This document shows, piece after piece, positions 18,521-28,193 of a stretch of 64,000 bases of DNA. Under the pieces are notes generated by a model, which was not told the DNA's origin, ran no database searches, and saw nothing but the letters and a program-made list of their open reading frames with translations. The DNA is from Chloracidobacterium sp. (lineage in GTDB: Bacteria; Acidobacteriota; Blastocatellia; Pyrinomonadales; Pyrinomonadaceae). Location of the stretch: the NCBI GenBank assembly GCA_016706275.1, contig JADJJY010000002.1, positions 606,001 through 670,000 of the forward strand, read 5' to 3'. Positions within the stretch are counted from its first letter, which is position 1. Each line of letters opens with the position of its first letter. The translations under genes were made by a program, and so were the position numbers.

Positions 18521-18551
18521 AAAGGCGGTCCATTGCGGACCGCCTTTTTTT
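18521..18551. terminator. Bidirectional intrinsic terminator
   Basis: A perfect 11-bp stem (AAAGGCGGTCC with its complement) and five-base loop are followed by T residues on the plus strand. Read on the minus strand it also ends in T residues. It lies between the convergent DUF4394 gene and the alpha-2-macroglobulin gene and can serve both. Confidence 0.9.
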
Positions 18552-18571
18552 GTTCCTTGATGGTGTCGATG

Positions 18572-21500
18572 CTACTCGACTCTTACAAAGTCCGTTCCGG
18601 TTCTGCCGAATGTCTCAGGGTGATACATCTCTTCGGCTTTGGCGGGCGGCACTACGAACTGCCCGGGCGTCGTTGCTCTGGCAACGTATGAGTAGTTGTA
18701 AACGCCTTCCCATAATAGTCCAGTAAACGCCTCAGCCCTCTCGTCTCGGAAGTTCTGATGCTCAAACCAGTTCTGTCTCCACCACCAAGAGTTGTATCCG
18801 TATGAGCGGCTGCTGATGCCTACGACTGAGGTAGCAGGTTGTGTGTCAGCCGGTATCGCCTCGGTCACCGCTAGGCTTGGGTTGAGTATCTCAAGCCCCG
18901 CAGGTAGCGGATCGACCAGTGCGACGTGATAACGCCGAGCCTGTGCGACCATGGTCAGCCTAACGCGGACTCTCGCTCCTGCCTTGATCGTCCAGGAGCC
19001 GTCAGCGTTTTGCTTAACGTCGTCCTTATTATCGACCGCCTCGTATTTACGCAGCACCGTAAAGCCATAATCCGCCGGATCGAGCTTTAGGTTCTTAGGA
19101 GCGTATTTCATACCGATGCGGTAATACAGCCGTCCTGCTCCCTGTTTGTCGATGATCAGGTTCGACGTTCCGCCCTGTTCGGTCAGATACGACATTGGTA
19201 TATTGAGCTGATTTGAGTCGATCGAGCGGCCCTTAAACGCCTCTTCGCCCGCATACGTATTACCAAGCCAGATCCGCGTCACAAAATCAGGCGTGACCTT
19301 TTCAAAGGCGTTGAAATACTTGTCGAGTGCAAGCAGGATAAAGACATTCTCCTGCGTGTTTGACCATGCTCCCTTGGTTCGGTGATCGAGCAATCCGCGA
19401 ACGAGCTTTGGAATAAGGTCGTTCTTAGGATCGGCTTTGATCATTGCTTCGAGCAAGACGCCATCCGCACGGCGGTTCGAATACATTATAAGCCATGCAC
19501 CATCGCCGTAGTTTGTGACAAAGTTTGCAGTTGCAGCAGTTTCAGTCGTACGGTTCATCAAGTGGCGAATGATAGCGTCCGTCTCGACCTTAGATCCGGG
19601 GTCGTTAGCAAGCACCGACAACACCCAGCCGAGAGCCTCAAACGGCATCTTCTCGATCGTTGCTTCCGCCAAGAGCTTCTTGGTCTTTGCAACGTCCTTG
19701 TCACCGATCATGTCGCGGATGTACAGGGCATATGCCGAGATGGTCCAGCGAACCTCTGGCGAGGTCTTATACCATTGGTCATAATGCTTCTCTACGTCCT
19801 TTAGATACGGTTTGACCTTGGTGATCATCTCATCGGGCACCTTGTATCCTTTTGCCTTGGCGAGGGCAAGAGCGTGGGCTACATGGACCGTAAGGAACGG
19901 ATACTCGTATCGCTCCTTTTCGCGTTTCCACAATCCAAAGCTGCCGTCATTTCGCTGGCGCGATTGCAGTATCTCGATGTCGCGGGCAAAATAGCCCTCG
20001 AGCTTTTTGGCGTCGGGCATATCCTTTGCCTTAAATGCACCCAGCACATCACGCATCGCGGCGATCGAGATCATTCGCGACGAGATCTGCTCTGAGCAGG
20101 CATAAGGATAATTTGTCAGATAGAGGAACGCATCGGTCAGCTCTTGCAGCTGCGTCGAGCTGGTCGTCACCTCAAGCCCGCCAAACTGCGGATATACATC
20201 ACCCGGCGTTTGCACAGGCTGTAAGATCGCACCGTTTTGATCGGTCGTACCGTATGTGGCAAAAGCCTCGGTTGTCGCCGGCGTCCATACCGGCAGCGAG
20301 ATCTCGGCTGCGTCGCTAAATTTGCCGGACGTGACCGCAAACTGGAACCGCGCGGTTCCCGCCTTCATCGCCGATACCGGGAATCGCACCTCGGCACGGT
20401 CATTGGCTTTGACGACAACACGCTTGCCGTTGCCGCCCGTCAGGTCCGCGTTGGTCGCACGAATGGCAACATCAACGGCCATATCCTTGTCGGTCTGATT
20501 TTGAACAACAACCGGCAGCTCAACCTTATCGCCAAAGTTCATAAACCTCGGAGCACTCGGGCGAACCATCAGCGGCTGCTTTGCCGTGATAGTCGATTCC
20601 GATTTGCCAAACCGCCGTCCCGTATCGACCGAAACCGCAGTAATACGGTACCGCGTCAGATTGTCAGGCAGTTTGATATTGATCACTGCACGGCCGCTCG
20701 CATCCGTTTTCACGGTCGGTGAGAACAACGCCAGAGCGTTGAAATTTTGCCGCAGAGCGATCGGCGTTTCGCCGGGCTGATTTTGGGTTTTTTCCTCGTC
20801 CGATGAACGGTCCATCGCAAAACCGTCATCACGTTCGTTTGCGGTCTTTTTTAAGGCAACAGATGATACGGGCGAAGGTTTGGGAGGCGAACCACCCGCC
20901 CCACGGCCGGTGGCGACCTCCTGCCTGCTAACCATCCCATCGATAGTCAACGGCGGCGGTGCTTTCACATCATCAGGGTTCGCAAGCAAAATATCCTTTC
21001 GCAGATGATAGTCAGTCGTGCCGGTCGATCGTGCGGTGTAAAATGTGCTCATCGGATCGGCGATCGTGTATCGCGACAATGCTAGCACGCTCTCGTCAAC
21101 AACGATGATCGCGACTTCGCTATTAGCCACGGGTTCGCCGCGATTATCCTTGACCTCGACATTGACCTTGGTCTCGCCACCGGGGGCAAGCGTCTTGTCA
21201 ACGGGGTCTGCGGTGACAGTCAATTTGCGTGTCGCGGTCGATATCGCCAGATTGATGCTGCCGGTCGCGAAAGCCGGACGTTTCGCAAGCTTTGCATCAA
21301 CCTCGCCCTTGTCGTTTGTCCGTGGGCTTGCACCGACGAGATCTACTTGGGCGGTGATATTTGGCAAATATTTCTCATCCAGAGGGATCTTGAGCGTTAT
21401 CGACGAGTCTTTCATCGTAAAACGCTCGGTTTTAACAATACCGTCGCGACGAAGCGTCAGAACCCCCTCAGCCGGTGTGAATGGCGAGATCACAAGCAAC

Positions 21501-24500
21501 TCGGCAACATCGCCGGGAGCAAAATCTTTCTTGCTCGGGATGATCTGAGCCTCTTCCTGCTCGACGTTGCGTTTCGGAGGCGTTTTACCGCCCGGAACCC
21601 AAACGGTCAGCTCGCTCTCGTTAAACCGTTCCTTGTCATCCATCACCGTCGCAGTGATCGTGTAACGTCCACCCTGTTTGGCGACGAACTCACATTTCTG
21701 CTCTTTGTCAGTGGATTTTACGGTACAGTTTTGCTCGTCCACCGTCTCTTCTTTCCACGCACCTTTATCAAAGGTCCAGTCTTTCAAAACTGCCTTGATC
21801 TCGGCGTTACGACCAGCTTGCAGGTTGCCGTCGATGTCAGAAACGATCGAATCGATCTGGATCTTTTCACCCTTTTGGACAAATGTCCGAGGCGTCTTGA
21901 TCCCGACATACAACGCCGACGGATGCACCAGCAGCGAGGTCGAGCTCGACCAAGTCTGTCGGTTAACATCCATCACAGACGCAGCCGCTGAGATGGTGTA
22001 AGGCCGTGCGGGTTTGACCGATTCAAAATCGACCTTGAGTAAATGCTTGCCGCTCGCATCGGTCACACCTTTGAAAGATTGCGAACTGCCGCCGCCATAG
22101 CCGCCACGGCCACCATATCCCTCGTCGTAGCGTCCCCACCAAGGTGTCCATGTGCCAAAGGTGTAGTCACCGCGATTCGGCGGAGTGTAATTTGTCGGCG
22201 ATGCGGTCACTGTCCAATTTGCGTCCGCGTTAGCGAGTCCGCCGCCGGCGTAGTATTTCGCATCAACGGAAACAAGCGCGTTGCCGCCGACAAAGAACGG
22301 AGCCTCGGACGCGACCTTGGTCGAGACCTCAAACTCGGGTCGGCGAAATTCTTGTATCTGAAATTGATGCGAATATGTCGCACCAGAAATGCTCGAGTTT
22401 GTGCTGAGATCGATCCGGGCGTAGCCAAGATTTGCGTTGTCAGGGAGCGAGAATTTGAAGTCGAAAGCACCAAATGCGTTGAGATTTGCCGTGCCTTTTG
22501 CGATCTCATTATTGCGAGGGTCTTTGACCGAATAGGTCAACCCGTTTGCCGCATCGCCGAGAGCCTCGACATCGCCGAGTTTGCCGGCAGTGAGTTTACG
22601 GATGTAGCCCTTAACGGCGACCTCTTCTTTTGGCTTGTACATCTTGCGGTCGTCAAAAACGAACCACCTCAGTGAATCAGCCTGGCCTTTTTTGTACCAA
22701 TTGCCGTTGTCCTGCCAGTAATACTCTGTATTTTCAGGCAAGAAAGCCGTGTCTCGACCGCGTTTGGCGATAAGCAGATTCTGCCCCTGTTTCGGCGGTG
22801 AATCAGGCAATTGCAACCGTAAGGTACCGTTTTCACCGGTCTTATTTGTCTGAGCCTCAGCAACCGTTTCGGTCGTTCCGGCCGTACCATCGGTGTCGAT
22901 CGACTCGATCTCACCTGCGTTTGGCCCGCCGCCAAAACTTGTGATCCAATCCCAAGCTCTGGCAATTAATCCTTTGTCTTCACCAGCCACTGACGACTGA
23001 TTACTGCTAACCAATTTGCCGTTCGGAAAGATCGACAGATCGACGCCCGCGAGCGGTTTACCGGTTTTGAGATCGGACGCAAAACCGATCAGTTCGGTGT
23101 TGTCAACAAACGCATCAAGACCGATCTGCGTCGCCTGCAGCCATGTAAAGATGCGTGTGCGATCGTATTTATCTTTGCGAATTGTCGGCTCGATATCGAC
23201 AATAACATTGCCAAATCCGCCGCTCAACGCACTTGCTAGATCGATGCGTGTCTCGACCATCTCGTCGGGTTTGCTCGCAACGTTGACGATCTCGTCATAC
23301 ACTAGTCGCCCCGGTATCGCCGGACGCTTGCCGTCGTCATAATTGATATGCCGAACATAATCCTGAAACTGTCGCCAATTGCTCGGCTCAACCGTGTACA
23401 TACGCACCTTAACGGCGTTTTGATTGGTCGAATAGATCGAAAACGTTGGCTTTGCCGTCGGGTCGAGCACGGTCATAAAACCGCCCTGTGCATAGAGGCT
23501 TTTTTCCGCCTGACCGACCTTGATCGTCGCCGTTGCGGGTTGCCCAAGCGACTGTCCAAAGATATCGGAAACGCTGCTGTCTATCGTGACTTTATACGTC
23601 GTCCGGCCCTTTTTATAGCCGGTGATATAGACGTAATTACCTGACGGATAGATCGTCAACCCCTCGACCGCAGGCTCGATCTTGATCATCTCCTTGGTAA
23701 ATTTGGACGCCTCGATCGCGTTGTTAAATTCGAGATACCACGATTCAAAAGGCGAGCAATTTTTGTTGTCACGCCAGCCGCAATACCCTGCGCTAAATTT
23801 GAGCGGACTGTATGTTTGAAAACCAAAACTTTGTGCAACGAGACTCGTCAGCGGCCCCTCGGCGGACGGAGTCCCCTTTTCGATCACAACCGAAATTGAC
23901 GCGGCCGACGGAAGAGCGTTATCAGGTAAGCCGTCTGAATTCAATGCACGAAATACGACCCAGCGTCGCGGTTGTGCCTGTTTTGAGTAATAGGAGATGC
24001 TAGTGTCCTTGTCGATCTCAGCCTGGGTCGCAAGCCTCAGCGGCAGACGTTTTCCCTGCCCCGTGACATTGATCGTTTTGAGCACCGCCTCGGCGTTGAT
24101 CTCCTGATCAAATTGCACATACATCAACGCGTCACGTCGTGTGATACCACCATTTGGCATCATCGTCTCGACCTTTGGCGGAGGAGTCGTAAATGTCCAA
24201 ACGACATCTTTTGCCAGCACCTGTCCGGTCGCCGATTTGGTTCCGGCTGGCACGCGGGCGGTAAATTTTGTCGCCATCGGGAATCGCTTTGTCGTGTCAA
24301 ACATCAGCGTCTTTGTCCCGAGCCAACGCCAGCGTCCCTCGACCTGCGGTGTAAGTTCAACGGGTGCGTATTTAGCGGCGTCTTCCTGCGACGTAACGGC
24401 GACCATCGGCTGCGAAAAAGTCACGCTCAGATCGGGTGCAAGCGGAACCTCGCCCTCGGGCGAAAAACGAATGACTTCGAGAGCGTTGGAATTTGGATTA

Positions 24501-24877
24501 ACATTTGGCGGATTTCTCATCTCGTCGGATGGAAACTTGACCGGTATCCTGTTGCCTGTCTTCGGAGCGGGCAGACTGCCGATGCGCTTGGCAAACTCGG
24601 TCTTATCATCTGTTGCGGGCTTAATTTCAGGGATGCGTTTCAACAAATTGCTCGCATCGCCTTCGGAGAGCGGATCGGTTGCCGCAAGCGCCTGTTTCTC
24701 GCGCTGTTCGGCCCCCTCGACGCCTTCGCTCAAGCGAAATTTAAGCCCGGCAGGCAGATCTTTCTGCTTTTGTTCCATTGTCTTTCCAAGAACCTGTCCG
24801 TGAGCGACGAGGCTCGCGGGAGCAATATAACTCAGATAAATAGCGATTATTACGAACCATGAAACAAGTTTTTTCAT
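18572..24877 (-). CDS. Alpha-2-macroglobulin family protein (thioester type)
   Basis: A 2101-residue exported protease trap. The signal peptide is MKKLVSWFVIIAIYLSYIAP... with no lipobox Cys, so unlike E. coli YfhM it is probably soluble in the periplasm or secreted. The N-terminal half is a series of MG-type beta domains. A Gly/Pro/Ser-rich, charged segment (about residues 1310-1390) fits a bait region. The motif LFSPTVKTDASG and LPDNLTRYRITAVS mark the A2M core. The thioester CSEQ is intact (Cys1594 to Gln1597, in YPYACSEQ), followed by the helical thioester domain and a C-terminal receptor-like domain. The usual neighbour pbpC is absent. The gene stands alone with a terminator downstream. 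Confidence 0.93.
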   Translation of the reverse strand: MKKLVSWFVIIAIYLSYIAPASLVAHGQVLGKTMEQKQKDLPAGLKFRLSEGVEGAEQREKQALAATDPLSEGDASNLLKRIPEIKPATDDKTEFAKRIGSLPAPKTGNRIPVKFPSDEMRNPPNVNPNSNALEVIRFSPEGEVPLAPDLSVTFSQPMVAVTSQEDAAKYAPVELTPQVEGRWRWLGTKTLMFDTTKRFPMATKFTARVPAGTKSATGQVLAKDVVWTFTTPPPKVETMMPNGGITRRDALMYVQFDQEINAEAVLKTINVTGQGKRLPLRLATQAEIDKDTSISYYSKQAQPRRWVVFRALNSDGLPDNALPSAASISVVIEKGTPSAEGPLTSLVAQSFGFQTYSPLKFSAGYCGWRDNKNCSPFESWYLEFNNAIEASKFTKEMIKIEPAVEGLTIYPSGNYVYITGYKKGRTTYKVTIDSSVSDIFGQSLGQPATATIKVGQAEKSLYAQGGFMTVLDPTAKPTFSIYSTNQNAVKVRMYTVEPSNWRQFQDYVRHINYDDGKRPAIPGRLVYDEIVNVASKPDEMVETRIDLASALSGGFGNVIVDIEPTIRKDKYDRTRIFTWLQATQIGLDAFVDNTELIGFASDLKTGKPLAGVDLSIFPNGKLVSSNQSSVAGEDKGLIARAWDWITSFGGGPNAGEIESIDTDGTAGTTETVAEAQTNKTGENGTLRLQLPDSPPKQGQNLLIAKRGRDTAFLPENTEYYWQDNGNWYKKGQADSLRWFVFDDRKMYKPKEEVAVKGYIRKLTAGKLGDVEALGDAANGLTYSVKDPRNNEIAKGTANLNAFGAFDFKFSLPDNANLGYARIDLSTNSSISGATYSHQFQIQEFRRPEFEVSTKVASEAPFFVGGNALVSVDAKYYAGGGLANADANWTVTASPTNYTPPNRGDYTFGTWTPWWGRYDEGYGGRGGYGGGSSQSFKGVTDASGKHLLKVDFESVKPARPYTISAAASVMDVNRQTWSSSTSLLVHPSALYVGIKTPRTFVQKGEKIQIDSIVSDIDGNLQAGRNAEIKAVLKDWTFDKGAWKEETVDEQNCTVKSTDKEQKCEFVAKQGGRYTITATVMDDKERFNESELTVWVPGGKTPPKRNVEQEEAQIIPSKKDFAPGDVAELLVISPFTPAEGVLTLRRDGIVKTERFTMKDSSITLKIPLDEKYLPNITAQVDLVGASPRTNDKGEVDAKLAKRPAFATGSINLAISTATRKLTVTADPVDKTLAPGGETKVNVEVKDNRGEPVANSEVAIIVVDESVLALSRYTIADPMSTFYTARSTGTTDYHLRKDILLANPDDVKAPPPLTIDGMVSRQEVATGRGAGGSPPKPSPVSSVALKKTANERDDGFAMDRSSDEEKTQNQPGETPIALRQNFNALALFSPTVKTDASGRAVINIKLPDNLTRYRITAVSVDTGRRFGKSESTITAKQPLMVRPSAPRFMNFGDKVELPVVVQNQTDKDMAVDVAIRATNADLTGGNGKRVVVKANDRAEVRFPVSAMKAGTARFQFAVTSGKFSDAAEISLPVWTPATTEAFATYGTTDQNGAILQPVQTPGDVYPQFGGLEVTTSSTQLQELTDAFLYLTNYPYACSEQISSRMISIAAMRDVLGAFKAKDMPDAKKLEGYFARDIEILQSRQRNDGSFGLWKREKERYEYPFLTVHVAHALALAKAKGYKVPDEMITKVKPYLKDVEKHYDQWYKTSPEVRWTISAYALYIRDMIGDKDVAKTKKLLAEATIEKMPFEALGWVLSVLANDPGSKVETDAIIRHLMNRTTETAATANFVTNYGDGAWLIMYSNRRADGVLLEAMIKADPKNDLIPKLVRGLLDHRTKGAWSNTQENVFILLALDKYFNAFEKVTPDFVTRIWLGNTYAGEEAFKGRSIDSNQLNIPMSYLTEQGGTSNLIIDKQGAGRLYYRIGMKYAPKNLKLDPADYGFTVLRKYEAVDNKDDVKQNADGSWTIKAGARVRVRLTMVAQARRYHVALVDPLPAGLEILNPSLAVTEAIPADTQPATSVVGISSRSYGYNSWWWRQNWFEHQNFRDERAEAFTGLLWEGVYNYSYVARATTPGQFVVPPAKAEEMYHPETFGRTGTDFVRVE

Positions 24878-24969
24878 TATGTTGGTCTTCCTAAAAAATG
24901 ATCTCGCAGAGAAGATCGAGACTTCTCCCTGCTTTTGGAACGCACCGGACCGACATTTCTTGCGTGTAA

Positions 24970-26322
24970 TTAAAACCCCTCAAGTATCGCGAGTGCAGTT
25001 TCCCCACCGCCCGAGCTTATATTGACAAGAGAGCCTGCGGCCAACCGGACCATCCCGCCCTCTACAACCCCCTGAAAAAGAAAAGGGTCAAAATCGACGG
25101 TTAAAGATCGTAGACGGGCTTCGCCATTCTCAAACATGGGAATATCCGTCTTTTCGACCGCGACCCGCTCTTGAACCACGTATCTCGCTGCGACCGCATT
25201 TTCGATAGCGTCGTCCCACTCGGAAACGGTACTTTCCCACCCAAAATTGATACCCTTGCCGCCGTAATCGTCATTTGGTTTGAGCACAAAACGATTCCGT
25301 TCTTTGCGGATAAAGTCTATAAGGTCAACAGAATCGCCGTTATAAGTCGTGTTTCCGTATTTTACATTTCGTGTCCAGGGCACGTGACGTGTGATCGCGT
25401 CGATCTGGGCGTCAGTAAACAAGCCTCTGTACCGCTTGTCCGTAAGGATGGCAAAGCTTGCCTTTTTGTGGGGCACCTTAGAGCGGAAAGAGTTTGCCAT
25501 ACAAACGGCTCCGTCCTCGCATGCCCGGTAAACAGGGTGCTCCTCGTCAAACCGGTCAAGAAATTCGTGAATTATTACACGCTTGAAAAACACGTCTATC
25601 TCAAAATCATCCGACATCAGCACGCCGTTCTCGTACACCATGAATGTGGGGTCACAGATCTTTGTCGCATAACCGCTCGCCTCGAAATGCTCTTTCAATA
25701 TCTCAAACTCGGCGCCGGTTGAAACTCCGTCCCAGTCAACGATCGCGATATTCGGGGTGGTTTTCTTACCGCCGAATTCACGATAGGATCGGTCAAGCAC
25801 TTCGAGCAACCGTATGTGGGGCTGCGGATAATGATGAAGGTTATCGCTAAGGAAACGATTTACTATCGGCACATTGGTAAAAAGCCGCTCTAAGGCAGCC
25901 TGATCGCCAATGCCAGCAGGATTTTCACCATTGTATTCTAGGAAAGCAAAGCCGTCCGCCGACAAGAATGTATCTAGACGACTGTTGATGGAAACGTCGA
26001 GATAACCGGGATCGAGCCTCGCCCAGCGGATCTCTTTTTCCGACATCCCCAATTCAGCCAGAATGTCGTCATCAACGAGCGCGGCGGCCGTCAACGAGCC
26101 AAATGCACTAAAGAGCAATGCCGCGGCCTGCCGGATCGCGTTATATCTTGATTCGGCAAGAAAATAGGGCCTCAAAAACGGACAGATCGAGCGGTCGCCG
26201 TGCAATATGCCTGATTCGTGTTGAATGGCGGTCAGTTTTTCAAAAAGACTTGTGTCAAAACGATGCTCTTTCAACAGTTGTTGATCGAGCTCGCAGATTA
26301 GTTTTTGAAAAGGTCCTGACAT
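24970..26322 (-). CDS. Circularly permuted ATP-grasp protein (glutathionylspermidine synthase-like)
   Basis: A 450-residue cytoplasmic protein. The metal-binding motif normally found at the end of ATP-grasp domains, here LEYNGENPAGIG (about residues 128-140), precedes the ATP-binding segment FVLKPNDDYGGKGI (about 350-364). That order is the mark of circularly permuted ATP-grasps of the glutathionylspermidine synthase/YgiC/YjfC class. Such enzymes join a carboxylate to an amine with ATP; the substrates cannot be read from the sequence. It is divergent from pspA, from which it is separated by a 211-base region holding a palindrome. E. coli yjfC-yjfJ gives precedent for pairing this class with a PspA homologue (family knowledge). 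Confidence 0.75.
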   Translation of the reverse strand: MSGPFQKLICELDQQLLKEHRFDTSLFEKLTAIQHESGILHGDRSICPFLRPYFLAESRYNAIRQAAALLFSAFGSLTAAALVDDDILAELGMSEKEIRWARLDPGYLDVSINSRLDTFLSADGFAFLEYNGENPAGIGDQAALERLFTNVPIVNRFLSDNLHHYPQPHIRLLEVLDRSYREFGGKKTTPNIAIVDWDGVSTGAEFEILKEHFEASGYATKICDPTFMVYENGVLMSDDFEIDVFFKRVIIHEFLDRFDEEHPVYRACEDGAVCMANSFRSKVPHKKASFAILTDKRYRGLFTDAQIDAITRHVPWTRNVKYGNTTYNGDSVDLIDFIRKERNRFVLKPNDDYGGKGINFGWESTVSEWDDAIENAVAARYVVQERVAVEKTDIPMFENGEARLRSLTVDFDPFLFQGVVEGGMVRLAAGSLVNISSGGGETALAILEGF

Positions 26323-26342
26323 TCTTTTCTGTAATTTAACGC

Positions 26343-26364
26343 AGTGGTTTTACTGTAAACCACT
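26343..26364. repeat. Near-perfect 22-bp palindrome between divergent ATP-grasp and pspA genes
   Basis: AGTGGTTT and AAACCACT flank a six-base centre (TACTGT), and pairing extends inwards with one bulged base. It sits 20-42 bases upstream of the ATP-grasp start codon and about 50 bases upstream of the pspA promoter boxes. No U-tract follows on either strand, so an operator is a better guess than a terminator. Confidence 0.5.
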
Positions 26365-26412
26365 TACTGAAAAAAACCCAACTTTGTCCGCTTGGAATAA
26401 TCCCAATTTCTC

Positions 26413-26440
26413 TTCACTTAACAAATTTTCCTGTTATACT
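26413..26440 (+). promoter_or_regulatory. Candidate sigma-70 promoter for pspA
   Basis: TTCACT and TATACT are spaced by 16 bases. The predicted transcript would have a leader of about 87 bases before the pspA ATG. No sigma-54 type (GG-GC) promoter was seen, unlike E. coli pspA. Confidence 0.4.
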
Positions 26441-26533
26441 GATTGCGGAAAATGCAACTTTGGCCAATTGCGCATCGTAAGGAATTTGGCGAATAGTTGT
26501 TTAACTACAATTTTTGAGGAGCAGGTAGGCAAA

Positions 26534-27292
26534 ATGGGACTTTGGCAGAGAATAACGAGAGTTTTCAGAGCGGGAACGGGTGCGGCGTTAGACAGGATCG
26601 AAAACCCTGAACTCGTACTGCAGCAGACGATCCGCGACATGCGCGACCGTGTACCGGAATTGAATAATTCTGTCGCACAGGTGATGGCGACTGAGCGGCT
26701 TTTGATCAAGAATCACCAAAATCTCGAAAATCAGGTCGTCGATCTAGATTCTAAGATCAAAGCGTCCGTCAAAATGGGCCGCGACGACATCGCCACCGCA
26801 TACATCGGCCAGCTACAACAAGCTCAGATCGACCTCCAGCGAACTCAAGCGCAGAAAGAGCAAGCGGAGCTTTCTTCGAAACAGGCTCTAAAGGCACGTG
26901 ACAATTATGTCCTCAATATGAAAAAGCGCACCGCCGAGGCGATGCAGCTTATCAGTGCGGCTAAACAGGCGAAATTGCAAGAGCAGCTTGCTCAAACGAT
27001 GGACACCTTTAACATCGGCGACGATGCATCGACCTTTAACGAGATGCGTGAAAAGATCGACCGCCGCGTTGCCGCCGCCGAGGCCAAATTGCAGCTTGGG
27101 TCATCCACAGTTGACGCCCAGATGCAGGACATCGAGCGTGAGGCGATGGATATCCAACTACAGGACAAACTGCTCGAATACAAACAGTCGATGGGTATGC
27201 TCGGTGCCGGAACTCCTGACAGCAAGCAGATAGCCGGTGGAAAAGACGACGACGTTTTGGACGTTGTGAACGAAACAGGCCATTCGAACTAG
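26534..27292 (+). CDS. pspA: PspA/IM30 (Vipp1) family protein
   Basis: Peripheral membrane protein of the ESCRT-III-like PspA/Vipp1 family, which coats and stabilises stressed membranes. The ATG at 26534 (252 residues) is chosen: it has GAGGAG upstream and gives the canonical start MGLWQRITRVFRAGTGAAL, the amphipathic membrane-binding helix; the frame extends upstream only through unconvincing residues. A long coiled-coil follows (about residues 25-220) with the family segment ENPELVLQQTIRDMRD. The C-terminal tail is polar. The next gene starts 48 bases on, so the two are probably one operon; the divergent neighbour is an ATP-grasp protein. No pspF, pspB or pspC gene is nearby. Confidence 0.93.
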   Translation: MGLWQRITRVFRAGTGAALDRIENPELVLQQTIRDMRDRVPELNNSVAQVMATERLLIKNHQNLENQVVDLDSKIKASVKMGRDDIATAYIGQLQQAQIDLQRTQAQKEQAELSSKQALKARDNYVLNMKKRTAEAMQLISAAKQAKLQEQLAQTMDTFNIGDDASTFNEMREKIDRRVAAAEAKLQLGSSTVDAQMQDIEREAMDIQLQDKLLEYKQSMGMLGAGTPDSKQIAGGKDDDVLDVVNETGHSN

Positions 27293-27340
27293 GAGTAATT
27301 ACAAACGCGGCGACGCCCATCTGCATCTAGTTAGTTTGAT

Positions 27341-28192
27341 ATGGCTGATATAGCAAAATACCGGCAGGACATCGATAAATTTAATTCGAGCTATGCCAAA
27401 TCGGCATTAAAGGAACCGGTCAATTTCTGGGGCCTTGCCGGTTTTGCTGTCGCTGCGGCTTATACGGGAAGTGTCATTCCGCTGCTAATAGCCCTTATTT
27501 GCGAAGCCATCTATCTAGTTACTGTGCCAATACTGCCCGCATATCGCCGAATGGTCAACGCCCGTGAAAAGGCTCGTCTGCTCAAAGCACACGCTGCCGG
27601 ACGCGAGGCGCTTATCAAATCATTCACACCCCGTGAACGTGAAGCCGTCGAATATTTACGCTGGCTCAAAGACAAGATCCAGGACAACTATCACAAGTTT
27701 ACCGGAGCGGGACAGCTTCCTAGTAATCTCAAAGCACTTGATCAGCGTTGGGAAGATTTTGTCGATCTGCTCGATACATATCGCCGCCGCAAACAGCATC
27801 TCAAGTCGATCAATCGCCAAGCAGTTCACAATCAACTCTCACAGGCTTTTCGTGCAATGGAATCGACGACCGACGAAAAGACCAAGCGTATTCAGCAGAC
27901 AAATGTCGAGATATTAAAACGGCGTGTCGCTTCGTTTGACGAGATCGAGCGGAGCGTCAAACTTGTCGAAGGGCAGCTACAGTCGATCGAAAATTTCTTT
28001 AGTTATCTCAACGATGAGATCGTCACGATCTCGACACCGGAGAAATTCTCGCTACTTGATTTTGAGCAATTGTCAGATTCGATCGCGATGACAAAACAGA
28101 TGCTCGATGCGACCGCAGATGAGGTCGGTGCCCTCGACGCGTTTAACCGCGAAATGGGCAATCTTGAACTGCTGCCCGGAATGAAATCCTGA
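27341..28192 (+). CDS. PspA-associated protein with a membrane hairpin and coiled coil
   Basis: I do not recognise a named family. The 283-residue protein has a polar N-terminus, a hydrophobic stretch that could form two short membrane helices (about residues 27-66, FWGLAGFAVAAAYTGSVIPLLIALICEAIYL in part), then a mostly helical cytoplasmic region with heptad-like patterns (about 75-280) rich in Arg, Lys and Glu. It follows pspA by 48 bases on the same strand and may serve as its membrane anchor or sensor; this is inferred from position only. It converges on the glycosyltransferase-like gene, leaving one base between stop codons. Confidence 0.7.
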   Translation: MADIAKYRQDIDKFNSSYAKSALKEPVNFWGLAGFAVAAAYTGSVIPLLIALICEAIYLVTVPILPAYRRMVNAREKARLLKAHAAGREALIKSFTPREREAVEYLRWLKDKIQDNYHKFTGAGQLPSNLKALDQRWEDFVDLLDTYRRRKQHLKSINRQAVHNQLSQAFRAMESTTDEKTKRIQQTNVEILKRRVASFDEIERSVKLVEGQLQSIENFFSYLNDEIVTISTPEKFSLLDFEQLSDSIAMTKQMLDATADEVGALDAFNREMGNLELLPGMKS

Positions 28193-28193
28193 T

